Positions 33,229-43,613 of a stretch of DNA of 64,000 nucleotides are shown here, in pieces. This DNA is from Chryseobacterium daeguense DSM 19388 (GTDB lineage: Bacteria; Bacteroidota; Bacteroidia; Flavobacteriales; Weeksellaceae). The DNA is taken from the NCBI RefSeq assembly GCF_000430825.1, contig NZ_AUMT01000001.1, positions 304,497-368,496 of the forward strand, written 5' to 3'. Positions within the stretch are counted from its first letter, which is position 1; every line of letters begins with the position of its first letter. A model generated the notes under the pieces. That model saw nothing but the letters and a program-made list of their open reading frames with translations. It did not search any database and had not been told where the DNA came from. Both the position numbers and the translations under genes were made by a program.

Positions 33229-35265
33229 TTATCCAATCTCAATACCGTTTTCAACATTACTGTCATCCGGTGTTACGAACGATAATTTTCCGTCCGGTTT
33301 TGTCGTCAGCAACAACATTCCCTGAGACTCAATACCTCTGATTTTTCTTGGGGCAAGATTTAATAAAATCATTACCTGCTTTCCAATGACTTCCTCCGGA
33401 GTAAAGCTTTCTGCAATCCCTGAAACAACGGTTCTTACATCCACACCTGTGTCCACAGTCAGTTTCAGTAATTTATCGGCTTTTTCTACTTTTTCAGCCT
33501 CTGTAATAGTTGCTGTTCTTAAGTCGATTTTCGTAAAATCATCAAAAGTGATTTCTTCTTTCATAGGGTTTGCGTTAGGATTTGTTTTTTTATTGTTTTG
33601 TTTTGTGTTTTCCAGTTTCAGGATCTGAGCTTCAATGACATCGTCTTCAATTTTTGAAAAAAGAAGGGATGATTCATTGATTTTATGACCGGTTTCTATT
33701 AATACAGATTTTGTTTCAATATCATTCCAGCTTTGTTTCTGAACATTGAACATATTCAATAATTTCTCAGAACTGAAAGGCATAAACGGTTCACAAAGCT
33801 GTGCAAGGGCAACAGCAATCTGAGCACCTACAAATAAAGACTGGGCGGCTTTTTCAGGATTGTCTTTAATTGTTTTCCAAGGTTCTTCTGTCTGAAGATA
33901 CTGATTCCCGAAGCGGGCAAGATTCATCAAAGCTGTTAAGGAATTTCTAAATTCATAGTTTTCTAAAAATCCTGCAATCTCCTTTGCTGCTTTGTTGATT
34001 TCATTTAATTCAGGGCTGTTTACGTCACCCTGAGGAACAATTCCGTCATAATATTTATGAATCAGAACAGCAACTCTATTGATGAAGTTTCCAAAAATAC
34101 CTACCAACTCAGAATTATTCTTAGTCTGGAAATCTTTCCATGTAAAATTATTATCCTTTGTTTCCGGAGCTGATGAAAGAAGAGCATATCTTAAAACATC
34201 CTGTTGGCCAGGGAAATCCTCCACATATTCGTGCGCCCAAACTGCCCAGTTTCTTGACGTTGAAATTTTATCATTTTCAAGGTTCAGGAATTCAAATGCA
34301 GGAACATTTTTCGGCATGATGTAATCCCCGTGAGCCTTCATCATCGCAGGGAAAATAATACAGTGGAACACAATATTATCCTTTCCGATAAAGTGAATAA
34401 GATCACTGTCTTCGCTTTGCCAGTAATCTTTCCAGTTTTTTCCGTTCTTTTCTGCCCATTCTTTAGTAAAGGAAATATAGCCAATAGGGGCATCAAACCA
34501 TACGTATAGTACTTTTCCTTCTGCATTAGGAAGCGGAACCGGAACTCCCCAGTTGAGATCTCTGGTCATTGCACGTGGCTTCAGACCGTCATTTAACCAA
34601 GATTTAACCTGTCCGTACACGTTTGGTTTCCAGTCGTCTTTATGGCCTTCAATGATCCATTCGTTCAGGAAATTTTCATATTCATTTAATGGCAGATACC
34701 AGTTTTTTGTTTCTTTAAGGATAGGAACGTTTCCGCTTAACATTGATTTTGGGTTAATCAATTCAGACGGCGACAGGGTAGTACCACATCTTTCGCACTG
34801 ATCTCCGTAAGCATTTTCGTTTCCACAGTTGGGGCAGGTTCCCACGATATATCTGTCTGCAAGAAATTCTCCGGCCTGCTCATCAAAATATTGAGCAGAC
34901 ATTTCTTCGGTAAATTTCCCTTTTTCATACAAAACTTTAAAAAAGTCCTGGCTGGTTTCATAGTGGTTTTTGGAAGTTGTCCTGGAATATTCATCGAATG
35001 AAATCCCCAAATCCGCGAAAGATTTTTTAATGATTTCGTGGTATTTGTCAACAATATCCTGAGGGGTTACCCCTTCTTTTTTTGCTCTGATGGTAATAGG
35101 AATTCCGTGCTCATCCGAACCACAGATAAACACTACATCTTTTCCTAATCTTCTCTGAAATCTTGCGTAAACATCCGCAGGAATATATACACCTGCCAAA
35201 TGCCCTATATGAACCGGTCCGTTTGCGTATGGCAATGCAGCCGTAATCATCTTTCTGTTTGACAT
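33229..35265 (-). CDS. metG: Methionyl-tRNA synthetase
   Basis: It charges tRNA(Met) with methionine. The 678-residue protein has the HIGH motif at 19-22, a zinc-knuckle insert with four Cys (CPNCG...CERCG) near residues 144-160, and the KMSKS equivalent KISTS near 336. The anticodon-binding helical domain follows, and then a C-terminal EMAP/Trbp111-type tRNA-binding domain (FTKIDLRTATITEAEKVE) after a Lys/Asn-rich linker. The start ATG at 35265 gives the normal N-terminus. A minus-strand -7 box (TATCTTTG, 35287-35294) precedes it with no clear -33 element. Confidence 0.98.
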   Translation of the reverse strand: MSNRKMITAALPYANGPVHIGHLAGVYIPADVYARFQRRLGKDVVFICGSDEHGIPITIRAKKEGVTPQDIVDKYHEIIKKSFADLGISFDEYSRTTSKNHYETSQDFFKVLYEKGKFTEEMSAQYFDEQAGEFLADRYIVGTCPNCGNENAYGDQCERCGTTLSPSELINPKSMLSGNVPILKETKNWYLPLNEYENFLNEWIIEGHKDDWKPNVYGQVKSWLNDGLKPRAMTRDLNWGVPVPLPNAEGKVLYVWFDAPIGYISFTKEWAEKNGKNWKDYWQSEDSDLIHFIGKDNIVFHCIIFPAMMKAHGDYIMPKNVPAFEFLNLENDKISTSRNWAVWAHEYVEDFPGQQDVLRYALLSSAPETKDNNFTWKDFQTKNNSELVGIFGNFINRVAVLIHKYYDGIVPQGDVNSPELNEINKAAKEIAGFLENYEFRNSLTALMNLARFGNQYLQTEEPWKTIKDNPEKAAQSLFVGAQIAVALAQLCEPFMPFSSEKLLNMFNVQKQSWNDIETKSVLIETGHKINESSLLFSKIEDDVIEAQILKLENTKQNNKKTNPNANPMKEEITFDDFTKIDLRTATITEAEKVEKADKLLKLTVDTGVDVRTVVSGIAESFTPEEVIGKQVMILLNLAPRKIRGIESQGMLLLTTKPDGKLSFVTPDDSNVENGIEIG

Positions 35266-35600
35266 TTATAGTTTAGTTTTAATATGCAAAGATACGGATA
35301 ATCCTTGAAAGTTACCGTAATTGCTGTTTTTAAAAGGTTCCGGGAATTTAAAAGCGGATGAAATATTACATTTAGTTAAACGGATGTTTGACTTATTGTT
35401 AATTGCGGTAAGTTATTATGTTTCGCATAATTTGATGTAAATAAATGGAAAACAGGGTATTGATTTAAAATCATCATGTAATTTACATAAAATTATCTTA
35501 ATTTTAAATAAATTTATGATAATTCTAATTTTTTTATAAATTGCAAGACTGGCTTATAGCCAATATTATTGAAGAAACGAACTATATAAAAAATGATATT
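35266..35600. other. Divergent regulatory region between metG and the Sus locus
   Basis: 335 bases without a gene. The left end holds the metG -7 box. The right half is AT-rich and must hold the susC promoter, but I could not fit a consensus TTG/TAnnTTTG pair there. No binding site for a SusR-type activator is recognisable by eye. Confidence 0.5.
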
Positions 35601-38348
35601 GTGAAAAATTTTACAACGGTATTAAAAATTGCGCCTGCATTTTTATTGGCAAGTACCATAATTCATGCACAAACGCAAGACTCTGCAACAAAAGAGAAGA
35701 AAATAGAGGAGGTTGTATTGATTGGGTATGGAAAACAGAAGAAATCAGATCTCACGGGGTCAATAACTTCTGTAACAGCAAAAGATTTTAACGGTGGTGC
35801 TACTTCTGCAGGACAATTAATCCAGGGCAAGACGCCCGGTGTTCAGATAACGAATAATAGTGGAGCTCCTGGATCAGGAACCGCTATAAGGATCAGGGGG
35901 ACAGCTTCTTTGAATGGTAATAACTCGCCATTAATTGTAATTGATGGTGTTCCGCAGGATTTTGTAGGTGTAAACGGAGTGTCTGATCCATTATCATTAA
36001 TTAACCCTAATGATATTGAGACTTTTGATATCCTTAAGGATGCCTCTGCAACTGCGATCTATGGTAATCGTGCTACTAACGGTGTTATTTTGATTACTAC
36101 AAAAAAAGGCACAACAGGAAGATTTAGGGTTAATTTTTCAACGGTAGCATCTATTTCAAGTAAGATGGGTAATGTAGATGTATTGAATGCTGATGAATTT
36201 AGAAGCTTTGTTAATACTTATGCTTCAGATGCTTATAAGGCAAAATTAGGGAATTCAAGTACTAACTGGCAGGATTTAATTTATCAAAATGCTTGGGGTA
36301 CAGATAATAATGTTGCTTTTTCTGGAGGAATTAAAGGTTTGCCATATCGTTTATCAGTGGGATATAATGAACAAAATGGTATTGTAAGAACAAACTCTTT
36401 CAGAAGGACATCAGTTGGACTGAACTTAAATCCTAAATTTTTCGATAACCATTTATCAGTTAATATAAGTACAAAAGGAACATTCACAGATAATAGATTT
36501 GTTGATGGTGGTATTATTAAGTCTGCTACATATTTTGATCCTACCCAGCCTATATATTCTGGTAACTCTAATTATGGCGGTTATTATGAATGGTTGTTGA
36601 ATGGCGGCCTGAATGTGAATGCTAATGCCAATCCATTAGCAATAATAATGGCAAATCATGATGTATCCTCGGTTCTGAGAGGTTTGGGAAATGTTCAGTT
36701 AGATTACAAATTCCATTTTCTTCCGGATTTGCATTTCAATGTGAATGCAGGATATGATTACACCAAGAGTGAAGGGCAAAAGAAGGTTGATGCGAGATAT
36801 AAATCGGGGTTTAATGATAAAGGAAGTGCAAATTTATATACCATGGAGAAAAAAAATAAGTTATTAGAAACTTATTTTAATTATGTTAAAAATATTTCAG
36901 CAATTAATACAGGCGTAGATCTTACTGCAGGATATTCTTACCAGGACTTTATCACGTCTATTCCTGGTGCCACTACTTATAGAGGAATAGAACCTTTTAT
37001 AACTGTCGGAAACAATTTTGAGACTCAGAATACTTTAATATCTTTCTATGGTAGAGCAATTTTTACAATTGCCAATAAGTACGTCATTTCAGGATCATTA
37101 AGAAGAGACGGCTCATCAAGGTTTTTTAATGGAACAAGAGACAATCTCTGGGGTAATTTCCCGGGAGTTTCTGTTGCCTGGAAACTAAGTGAGGAAAATT
37201 TTATTAAAAATATAGCTTCAATTAGTACATTAAAATTAAGAGCGGGATGGGGGAAAACAGGCCAGCAGGAACTACCGGCTTTAGATGGAAATAAACCATT
37301 CAATTACCCGGCTTATGCTGCATACAATCCAAGTGGAGTTGGGGCTGGCTATCAATTTGGGAATCAATTTTATTTCATGTACCGTCCTAATATTTATAAT
37401 CCAAATCTTACTTGGGAAACCACAACAACAAAAAACATTGGGTTGGATTATGGTTTCTTAAATAACAGAATTACAGGATCAATTGATTTATTCAGAAAGG
37501 ATACGGAAGATTTATTGGTCAACACGAATATAGCAGCTGGGGATTTAAGTAATCAAAATTTACTTAATGTAGGAAATATGAAAAATAGCGGCATTGAGGG
37601 TAGTATTACGGTAGTTCCTGTAAAAAATGAAAAAACGACTTGGGAAGTAAGTTTTAATGCAACTCACTACAAACCGGAAATAACTAAGCTTCTTGACAGG
37701 GCCGATGCAACATTCAATATTCCTGTTGGGGGAATTGAAGGAGGTTCTGGGAATACAATTCAGGCTCATGCTGTAGGTTATGCTCCTAATGCTTTTTGGG
37801 TGTATCAACAGGTATATGATGGAAATGGGAAACCTGTTGACGGAGTTTATGTTGATAGAAACAATGACGGTATTATTAATACTTTAGATAAATATTATTA
37901 CAAATCAACAACGCCGGATGCTATTTTAGGCTTTTCAACAAAATTATCTGTAAAAGACTGGGATTTTGGCTTAAGTGCAAGAGCGGTATTAGGAAATTAT
38001 GTTTATAATAATGCGGCTTCAAACAGCTCACTTCAATCTGCATCTACTAATGAATATTTGCAAAATGTGTACTCTACAGCAGCGGTTTATCAATTTCAGG
38101 TTCCGCAATATTTTTCAGATTTATATATAGAAAATGCTTCTTTTTTAAGATTGGATAACGTAAATGTAGGATATAACTTTGGTGAAGTTTTCACTAAAGG
38201 AAGTAATCTTAAAGTGTATGCTATGGCTCAGAATGTTTTTGTGATCTCAAAATATTCAGGTATTGATCCTGAGGTTTTTGGAGGAATAGATAATGGTTAT
38301 TATCAAATGCCAAGAATTTATTCATTAGGTTTTAATTTTCAATTTTAA
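35601..38348 (+). CDS. susC: SusC/RagA-family TonB-dependent outer-membrane transporter
   Basis: This is the outer-membrane channel of a starch utilisation system and would import maltooligosaccharides with its SusD partner. It shows the SusC signatures IEEVVLIGYGKQKKSDLTGS, the plug domain with GVQITNNSGAPGSGTAIRIR and GNNSPLIVIDGVP, then DASATAIYGNRATNGVILI, and a long beta-barrel ending in aromatic Phe. The frame is open from a TTG at 35541, but the signal peptide (KNFTTVLKIAPAFLLAST, cut after HAQ) begins at a GTG at 35601, which I take as the start. The carboxypeptidase-like N-terminal domain of many SusC proteins is missing. Confidence 0.93.
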   Translation: MKNFTTVLKIAPAFLLASTIIHAQTQDSATKEKKIEEVVLIGYGKQKKSDLTGSITSVTAKDFNGGATSAGQLIQGKTPGVQITNNSGAPGSGTAIRIRGTASLNGNNSPLIVIDGVPQDFVGVNGVSDPLSLINPNDIETFDILKDASATAIYGNRATNGVILITTKKGTTGRFRVNFSTVASISSKMGNVDVLNADEFRSFVNTYASDAYKAKLGNSSTNWQDLIYQNAWGTDNNVAFSGGIKGLPYRLSVGYNEQNGIVRTNSFRRTSVGLNLNPKFFDNHLSVNISTKGTFTDNRFVDGGIIKSATYFDPTQPIYSGNSNYGGYYEWLLNGGLNVNANANPLAIIMANHDVSSVLRGLGNVQLDYKFHFLPDLHFNVNAGYDYTKSEGQKKVDARYKSGFNDKGSANLYTMEKKNKLLETYFNYVKNISAINTGVDLTAGYSYQDFITSIPGATTYRGIEPFITVGNNFETQNTLISFYGRAIFTIANKYVISGSLRRDGSSRFFNGTRDNLWGNFPGVSVAWKLSEENFIKNIASISTLKLRAGWGKTGQQELPALDGNKPFNYPAYAAYNPSGVGAGYQFGNQFYFMYRPNIYNPNLTWETTTTKNIGLDYGFLNNRITGSIDLFRKDTEDLLVNTNIAAGDLSNQNLLNVGNMKNSGIEGSITVVPVKNEKTTWEVSFNATHYKPEITKLLDRADATFNIPVGGIEGGSGNTIQAHAVGYAPNAFWVYQQVYDGNGKPVDGVYVDRNNDGIINTLDKYYYKSTTPDAILGFSTKLSVKDWDFGLSARAVLGNYVYNNAASNSSLQSASTNEYLQNVYSTAAVYQFQVPQYFSDLYIENASFLRLDNVNVGYNFGEVFTKGSNLKVYAMAQNVFVISKYSGIDPEVFGGIDNGYYQMPRIYSLGFNFQF

Positions 38349-38359
38349 TTATTAAGTAG

Positions 38360-39958
38360 ATGAAATCAAATAAATTAACAAGAAATATAATATTAACAGC
38401 GGCCGTGGTCGGGCTGTTATCAGCTACATCATGTGTAAAGGATCTGGAAAGAGAGCCTATTACCGATGTTACATCAGCAAGTATCTTCAAGGATTTTGCT
38501 AATTATCCTAATGCTCTGGCCAAACTATATGGAGGCTTAGCTATTGGAGGACAGGTTAGCGGAGATGGAGGAAACTATCCGGATAGTGATATTAATGGAA
38601 TTAATGGAGGTTTTTCTCAATACACGAGGCTTTTATATACATTAAATGTAATTTCTACAGATGAAGCTGTAATTGGCTGGAATGACGGAAATTTACATAC
38701 CATTCATAAAATGACATGGGACTCTTCCAATGAGTTCATTGCCGCAGCTTATTACAGAATATATACAGAGATAGCTTTTTGTAATGAATTTTTAAGAAAT
38801 GTGACGGATGAAAAATTAGCTTCCAACGGTATTTCCGGAGATAATTTAACGGAAGCAAAATATATGCGTGCCGAAGCAAGATTTTTAAGAGCACAATCGT
38901 ATTATCACGCTTTAGATATGTTTGGAAATGTACCTTTTGTAGATGAAAGCTATCTTCCTGGTTCTGTAAATCCGCCTCAACGAATAGAAAGAGCGGCGCT
39001 TTTCAATTATGTGGAGCAGGAATTATTAGCCTGTGCAAATGAATTAAAAGATGCAAGATCAAATGCTTATGGTAGAGCAGATAAAGCTGCAGCTTGGGCA
39101 TTACTGGCAAGATTGTATCTTAACGCGAGTGTTTATACAGGGACACAAAGAAATAATGATTGTATTACTTATTGTAACAAGGTTATTGGTGCGGGATATT
39201 CTTTAAAACCAAATTATGGTTCACTATTCTTAGCGGATAATAATGTAAACAACCCTGAAGCGATTTTTACTGTTAATTTTGATGGTATCAATACCCAGAC
39301 TAATGGTGGGACGACCTATTTGGTACACGCCGCAGTTGGAGGAACTATGCCTGCCGCAGATTTCGGTATCAATGGCGGATGGAGTGGTATCAGAACCACT
39401 AAAGCTTTTGTAAATAAATTCCCGACAAGTGGTGTGGACAAAAGAGGGAATTTCTATACAGCGGGACAGAATCTGGAAATCAATGATTTAGGTTCATTTA
39501 ATGATGGATATGCCTTTATTAAATTTAAAAATGTTAAAAGTGATGGAACTCCAGGGGCTCATAACAACTGGGTGGAAGCTGATATTCCATTGTACCGTTT
39601 AGCGGATATTTATCTGATGTATGCAGAAGCAACTTTAAGGGGTGGAAACGGAAATCAGGCAACTGCGGTTGAGTATATAAACCAGTTAAGACAAAGAGCT
39701 TATGGCAATACAAGTGGGAATGTTACTTCTATTAATCTAGATTTTATTTTAGATGAAAGAGCAAGGGAATTATCTTGGGAGCTTACAAGAAGAACAGACC
39801 TTATCAGATATGGAAAATTCACTACAGGAGATTATGTGTGGCCATGGAAAGGTAATATAAAAGATGGAAAAGCTGTAGAAAGCTATAGAAATCTTTATCC
39901 AATTCCGGCAAAAGATATTGTTGCGAATCCTAATTTGGTTCAAAATCCTGGCTATTAA
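38360..39958 (+). CDS. susD: SusD/RagB-family starch-binding outer-membrane lipoprotein
   Basis: The surface lipoprotein partner that caps the SusC transporter and binds starch. It is 532 residues with a lipobox ending LLSATSC (Cys at about residue 26). The TPR-like helices appear in MRAEARFLRAQSYYHALDMF, then GRADKAAAWALLARLYL, and there is the late IPLYRLADIYLMYAEA motif. The C-terminal RELSWELTRRTDLIRYGKF is the standard SusD ending, followed by NLYPIPAKDIVANPNLVQN. It lies 11 bases behind susC, the usual pair order. Confidence 0.95.
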   Translation: MKSNKLTRNIILTAAVVGLLSATSCVKDLEREPITDVTSASIFKDFANYPNALAKLYGGLAIGGQVSGDGGNYPDSDINGINGGFSQYTRLLYTLNVISTDEAVIGWNDGNLHTIHKMTWDSSNEFIAAAYYRIYTEIAFCNEFLRNVTDEKLASNGISGDNLTEAKYMRAEARFLRAQSYYHALDMFGNVPFVDESYLPGSVNPPQRIERAALFNYVEQELLACANELKDARSNAYGRADKAAAWALLARLYLNASVYTGTQRNNDCITYCNKVIGAGYSLKPNYGSLFLADNNVNNPEAIFTVNFDGINTQTNGGTTYLVHAAVGGTMPAADFGINGGWSGIRTTKAFVNKFPTSGVDKRGNFYTAGQNLEINDLGSFNDGYAFIKFKNVKSDGTPGAHNNWVEADIPLYRLADIYLMYAEATLRGGNGNQATAVEYINQLRQRAYGNTSGNVTSINLDFILDERARELSWELTRRTDLIRYGKFTTGDYVWPWKGNIKDGKAVESYRNLYPIPAKDIVANPNLVQNPGY

Positions 39959-39980
39959 TTATAAAAAAACACGATCAAAA

Positions 39981-41087
39981 ATGAAACATTTATTCAAAAT
40001 ATTAGCAGTAGCTTTTATAAGCCTTCTAATAATTTCTTGTGAAAAAGATGAAGATCAGGCAATTTTAGGAGAAGGGACAACCCCTACTTTAAAAGCAGAC
40101 AAAACAACATTAGTTTTATTAAAAGACAATGAGGCTGATATTGCTGTGAAATTCGACTGGACGAATCCAAAATTTCAATCCCAGGTAGCACTTAAAAATA
40201 CATTACAAGTAGCAAAAGCAGGTACAAATTTTCAAGGTGCAGGAGAATCAATTGTTACAGCAAATGATTTAGCAGCAACCTATACTGTTGGAGATTTCAA
40301 TAAACTAATGCTTGATAGTGGACTTATTCCAGGTATTGCTACATCAGTTGAAATAAGACTTAAATCTGAAGTAGGGCCTAATATATTGTACTCCAGCCCC
40401 GTTACGATGATAGTGACGCCATATCTTACAGAGTTTCCATCCTTCTACATCGTAGGAGACGCATCAGCTGTAGGTTGGAATGCAGGTACAGCACAGATGC
40501 TTTACAAAAAAGATAACTTTTCAACGATCTATACTTATCTGGAAAATGGAAAATCATTCAGATTTCTTGGACAACAGGATTGGGGACCCACAAATTATAG
40601 CCTGGATGTAGCAGGAATGAATGCTGGTAACAAGTACTTCAAAACATGGTCTACTAATTTAGCACCTTCAACACCTGAAAACATTCAGTTTACCGGAGCT
40701 ACAGGTATGTATAAAGTCGTTATTGATGCAGATGCAACTGTAAAATCCATTACCGTTTCAGCATCACCAGTCAATACATGGAATCCTGCAAACATTTACC
40801 TTGTAGGTACAGTAAATGGGTGGAATGCCGGTACTGCAATTCCAATGACAAATTTGGGGAATGGTAAATTTGAACATACAATAAGTCTTCCTGCTGCTTC
40901 TGAATTTAAATTTCTAGGTCAGCAAAGCTGGGGAGATCTTGATTGGGGAAATATTGCTGGAGATGGCAATACAGGTTATTTAGGCCCTAAAGGAAGCAAT
41001 GGAAATATCAAATTTGATGGTACAGGCGGTAGTTATAAGATTTCTGTTGATGTAAAAATGGGAACTTATAAAATACAGCCATTATAA
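39981..41087 (+). CDS. SusE/SusF-like surface starch-binding lipoprotein
   Basis: A surface lipoprotein of about 368 residues with lipobox LIISC (Cys at about residue 20) and then an Ig-like DUF5019 domain. Two tandem starch-binding modules follow. Each contains the pair IVGDAS...GWNAG / LVGTVN...GWNAG and RFLGQQDWG / KFLGQQSWG, so the second half is an internal duplicate of the first. These aromatic loops bind maltooligosaccharides in SusE and SusF of Bacteroides. The frame is open from 39918, but the signal peptide starts at the ATG at 39981, 22 bases after susD. Confidence 0.9.
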   Translation: MKHLFKILAVAFISLLIISCEKDEDQAILGEGTTPTLKADKTTLVLLKDNEADIAVKFDWTNPKFQSQVALKNTLQVAKAGTNFQGAGESIVTANDLAATYTVGDFNKLMLDSGLIPGIATSVEIRLKSEVGPNILYSSPVTMIVTPYLTEFPSFYIVGDASAVGWNAGTAQMLYKKDNFSTIYTYLENGKSFRFLGQQDWGPTNYSLDVAGMNAGNKYFKTWSTNLAPSTPENIQFTGATGMYKVVIDADATVKSITVSASPVNTWNPANIYLVGTVNGWNAGTAIPMTNLGNGKFEHTISLPAASEFKFLGQQSWGDLDWGNIAGDGNTGYLGPKGSNGNIKFDGTGGSYKISVDVKMGTYKIQPL

Positions 41088-41114
41088 TATTAATTAAAAT
41101 TGAATTTACATAGC

Positions 41115-41150
41115 AAAGTGTTGCTTTTCGGCAGCACTTTCTTTATTTTT
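41115..41150 (+). terminator. Hairpin between susE-like gene and susB
   Basis: AAAGTGTTGC pairs with GCAGCACTTT through one U-G wobble and is followed by CTTTATTTTT. It may reduce expression of the enzymes relative to the binding proteins. Confidence 0.65.
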
Positions 41151-41171
41151 AAAGTTTTATAAATAGTCATT

Positions 41172-43331
41172 ATGAAGAAAATTACAGTGGGAGCAATATT
41201 GTTCTCGATGATGTTTGTTGGTGTGAATGCACAATCTTTAAAGTCGCCGGACGGAAAGTTTGAGATGAACTTTCAGCTGAAGGAGGGAGTACCTTATTAC
41301 AACCTGAAATATAACGGCAATGTAGTAGTGGAAGATTCCAAATTGGGATTGAGATTATTTAAAGATACTTCTATAAAATTTGCCTCGGAAATTGCAAAAC
41401 CGGAAGATGTAAAATTTGATCTTAATAACGGTTTTACGAAAACAGATGAAAAAAGAGATTCCAAAAATGAAACCTGGCAGCCGGTTTTAGGGGAAAAGAA
41501 AAATTATATCAATCATTACAATGAGCTGGCTGTTACTTTAAATCAGGCTTCTACGGAACGTAATATTGTTGTGAAATTCAGATTGTTCAATGACGGATTG
41601 GGTTTCAGATATGAGTTTCCCCAGCAGAAAAACCTGAACTATTTCGTGATCAGAGAAGAAGATTCTGAAATCGATTTCCCTACCAATATGAAAGCATGGT
41701 GGATGGTTGCAGACTATGATTCTCAGGAATATCAATATCAGGAAACGAAAATCTCTGAGATCCCGGGAAGATGGGACAAAGCTTTTGACGCAAATGCTTC
41801 TCAGAAATTAATCAAAAATGCAGTTCAGTCTCCTTTAATGCTTAAAAAAGAAGGAAAACAGCCATTATATGTCAATGTAGCGGAAGCAGCAGTTTTAGAC
41901 TATCCTGCTTCTCACCTTGAGGTTGATGCTCAGAATTTTAAATTCAAAACACACCTTACAGCAGACAGACAGGGAGCGAAAGGATATATTCAAACCCCTT
42001 CTGTAACGCCTTGGAGAACAATTATTGTGGCTCCGAAAGCGGAAGAGGTAATGGATTCAAAAATGATTTTTAACCTTAATGAACCTACAAAATATACCGA
42101 CACTTCTTACATTCATCCTACAAAATACATGGGAGTATGGTGGGAAATGATCATCGGAAAATCACAGTGGGCATATGGTCAGCCGGAATCCAATGTACGA
42201 ATTGGTGTGACTGATTTTTCTAAACTGACACCCAACGGAAAACACGCTGCCAATAATACGAAAGTTAAAGAATACATCGATTTTGCAGCAGAAAACGGGT
42301 TCCAGGGACTTTTAATTGAAGGCTGGAATGTAGGTTGGGAAGACTGGTTCGGCCATTCAAAAGAATTTGTTTTTGATTTCATCACACCTTATCCTGATTT
42401 CGACATAAAAATGTTGAATGAATATGCTCATTCTAAAGGCATTAAGCTCATTATGCACCATGAAACTTCAGGTTCGGCAACGAACTATGAAAGATGGGCT
42501 GATAAAGCATTCCAGCTGATGAACAAATACGGCTATGATGCTGTGAAAACTGGCTATGTTGGGGATATTATTCCAAGAGGGGAGCACCATTATTCCCAAT
42601 GGACGATCAACCATTTCTACAGAATTGCAGAAAAAGCGAATGAGTATAAAATCATGGTCAATTCTCACGAATCCGTACGTCCTACCGGAGAAAGCCGCAC
42701 ATATCCGAACTACATTTCTGCAGAAGCTGCGCGTGGAACAGAATATGAAGCTTTCGGAGGGAATAATGCCGATCACCAGACCATTCTTCCGTTTACAAGA
42801 TGGATGGGAGGTTCTATGGATTATACCCCGGGAATTTTCCAAACAAAATTAGACTACTATTTCCCTGGAGACAAGCGTTTTGTGAAGACAACTTTAGTAA
42901 AGCAGCTGGCGCTTTATGTAACGATGTATATGCCGCTTCAGATGGCTGCAGATTTACCGGAAAACTACAAAAAGCACATGGATGCTTTCCAGTTTATCAA
43001 AGACGTGGCTGCAGATTGGGACGATACGACAATTTTATCCGCCGAACCGGGAGATTATGTGATCACTGCAAGAAAAGCAAAAGGTACGGAAAACTGGTTT
43101 GTGGGCGGAATTACCGATGAAAACAAGCGTGAATATACCGTAGATTTTTCTTTTCTGGATAAAGGTCAAAAATATGAAGCAACGATTTATGAAGACGGAA
43201 AAGATGCCGATTACATAGACAATCCTCAGAGCTATAATATCTACAAAAAGCAGATTACAAGCAAGTCAAAAATCAATTTTAAAATGGCAAGAAGCGGCGG
43301 TTTCGCGATTTCTATCAAGCCGGTAAAATAA
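41172..43331 (+). CDS. susB: Glycoside hydrolase family 97 alpha-glucosidase (SusB-like)
   Basis: A periplasmic alpha-glucosidase that trims maltooligosaccharides to glucose. The 719-residue protein has a signal peptide ending NAQ, the N-terminal beta-sandwich domain of GH97, and a TIM barrel from about residue 310. The barrel carries LIEGWNVGWEDWFGHS, HHETSGSATNYERW, KTGYVGDIIP, MVNSHESVRPTG and AARGTEYEAFGGNN; GH97 inverting enzymes use two Glu residues in the last two of these regions. The length is close to Bacteroides SusB (about 738). It lies in the Sus cluster behind the starch-binding genes. Confidence 0.95.
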   Translation: MKKITVGAILFSMMFVGVNAQSLKSPDGKFEMNFQLKEGVPYYNLKYNGNVVVEDSKLGLRLFKDTSIKFASEIAKPEDVKFDLNNGFTKTDEKRDSKNETWQPVLGEKKNYINHYNELAVTLNQASTERNIVVKFRLFNDGLGFRYEFPQQKNLNYFVIREEDSEIDFPTNMKAWWMVADYDSQEYQYQETKISEIPGRWDKAFDANASQKLIKNAVQSPLMLKKEGKQPLYVNVAEAAVLDYPASHLEVDAQNFKFKTHLTADRQGAKGYIQTPSVTPWRTIIVAPKAEEVMDSKMIFNLNEPTKYTDTSYIHPTKYMGVWWEMIIGKSQWAYGQPESNVRIGVTDFSKLTPNGKHAANNTKVKEYIDFAAENGFQGLLIEGWNVGWEDWFGHSKEFVFDFITPYPDFDIKMLNEYAHSKGIKLIMHHETSGSATNYERWADKAFQLMNKYGYDAVKTGYVGDIIPRGEHHYSQWTINHFYRIAEKANEYKIMVNSHESVRPTGESRTYPNYISAEAARGTEYEAFGGNNADHQTILPFTRWMGGSMDYTPGIFQTKLDYYFPGDKRFVKTTLVKQLALYVTMYMPLQMAADLPENYKKHMDAFQFIKDVAADWDDTTILSAEPGDYVITARKAKGTENWFVGGITDENKREYTVDFSFLDKGQKYEATIYEDGKDADYIDNPQSYNIYKKQITSKSKINFKMARSGGFAISIKPVK

Positions 43332-43360
43332 TGTTACCTGATCTTTGCTAAACTTAGTGC

Positions 43361-43423
43361 AGATCAATAGGAGCGGGCTTTAGCCCGCTTTGAATAACAA
43401 AAAATAAAGGCTTTAGCCAAAAC
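43361..43423 (+). repeat. Interspersed palindromic repeat family D, copy 1
   Basis: ATCAATAGGAGCGGGCTTTAG is followed by CCCGCTT, giving a perfect hairpin (AGCGGGCT/AGCCCGCT) and then a second GGCTTTAGCC palindrome. Copy 2 is at 56012. Confidence 0.65.
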
Positions 43424-43426
43424 TAC

Positions 43427-43460
43427 AAAAACCTTACAGATAAACTTCTGTAAGGTTTTT
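43427..43460 (+). terminator. Terminator after susB
   Basis: Perfect 14-bp stem (AAAAACCTTACAGA against TCTGTAAGGTTTTT) around a 6-base loop. Confidence 0.85.
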
Positions 43461-43492
43461 AATCAAAATAAATTATCTATACTGTTATATTT

Positions 43493-43580
43493 AAATCTTT
43501 GCGATCTTAATTAAGTGAAACGCCTTTATGAGCTTAAAAAACGCATAGTAGTAAAAATCTTAGCGAACTTTGCGTTAAAA
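43493..43580 (+). repeat. Interspersed repeat family B, copy 1
   Basis: AAATCTTTGCGATCTTAATT, then AAGTGAAACGCC, TAGTAAAAATCTTAGCG, and ACTTTGCGTTAAAA. Copies 2 and 3 are at 45510 and 58000. The unit is built of repeated CTTTGCG/AACTTTGCG words. Confidence 0.7.
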
Positions 43581-43613
43581 CTTAAAAATAACATCATACA
43601 CATTTAATTTAAA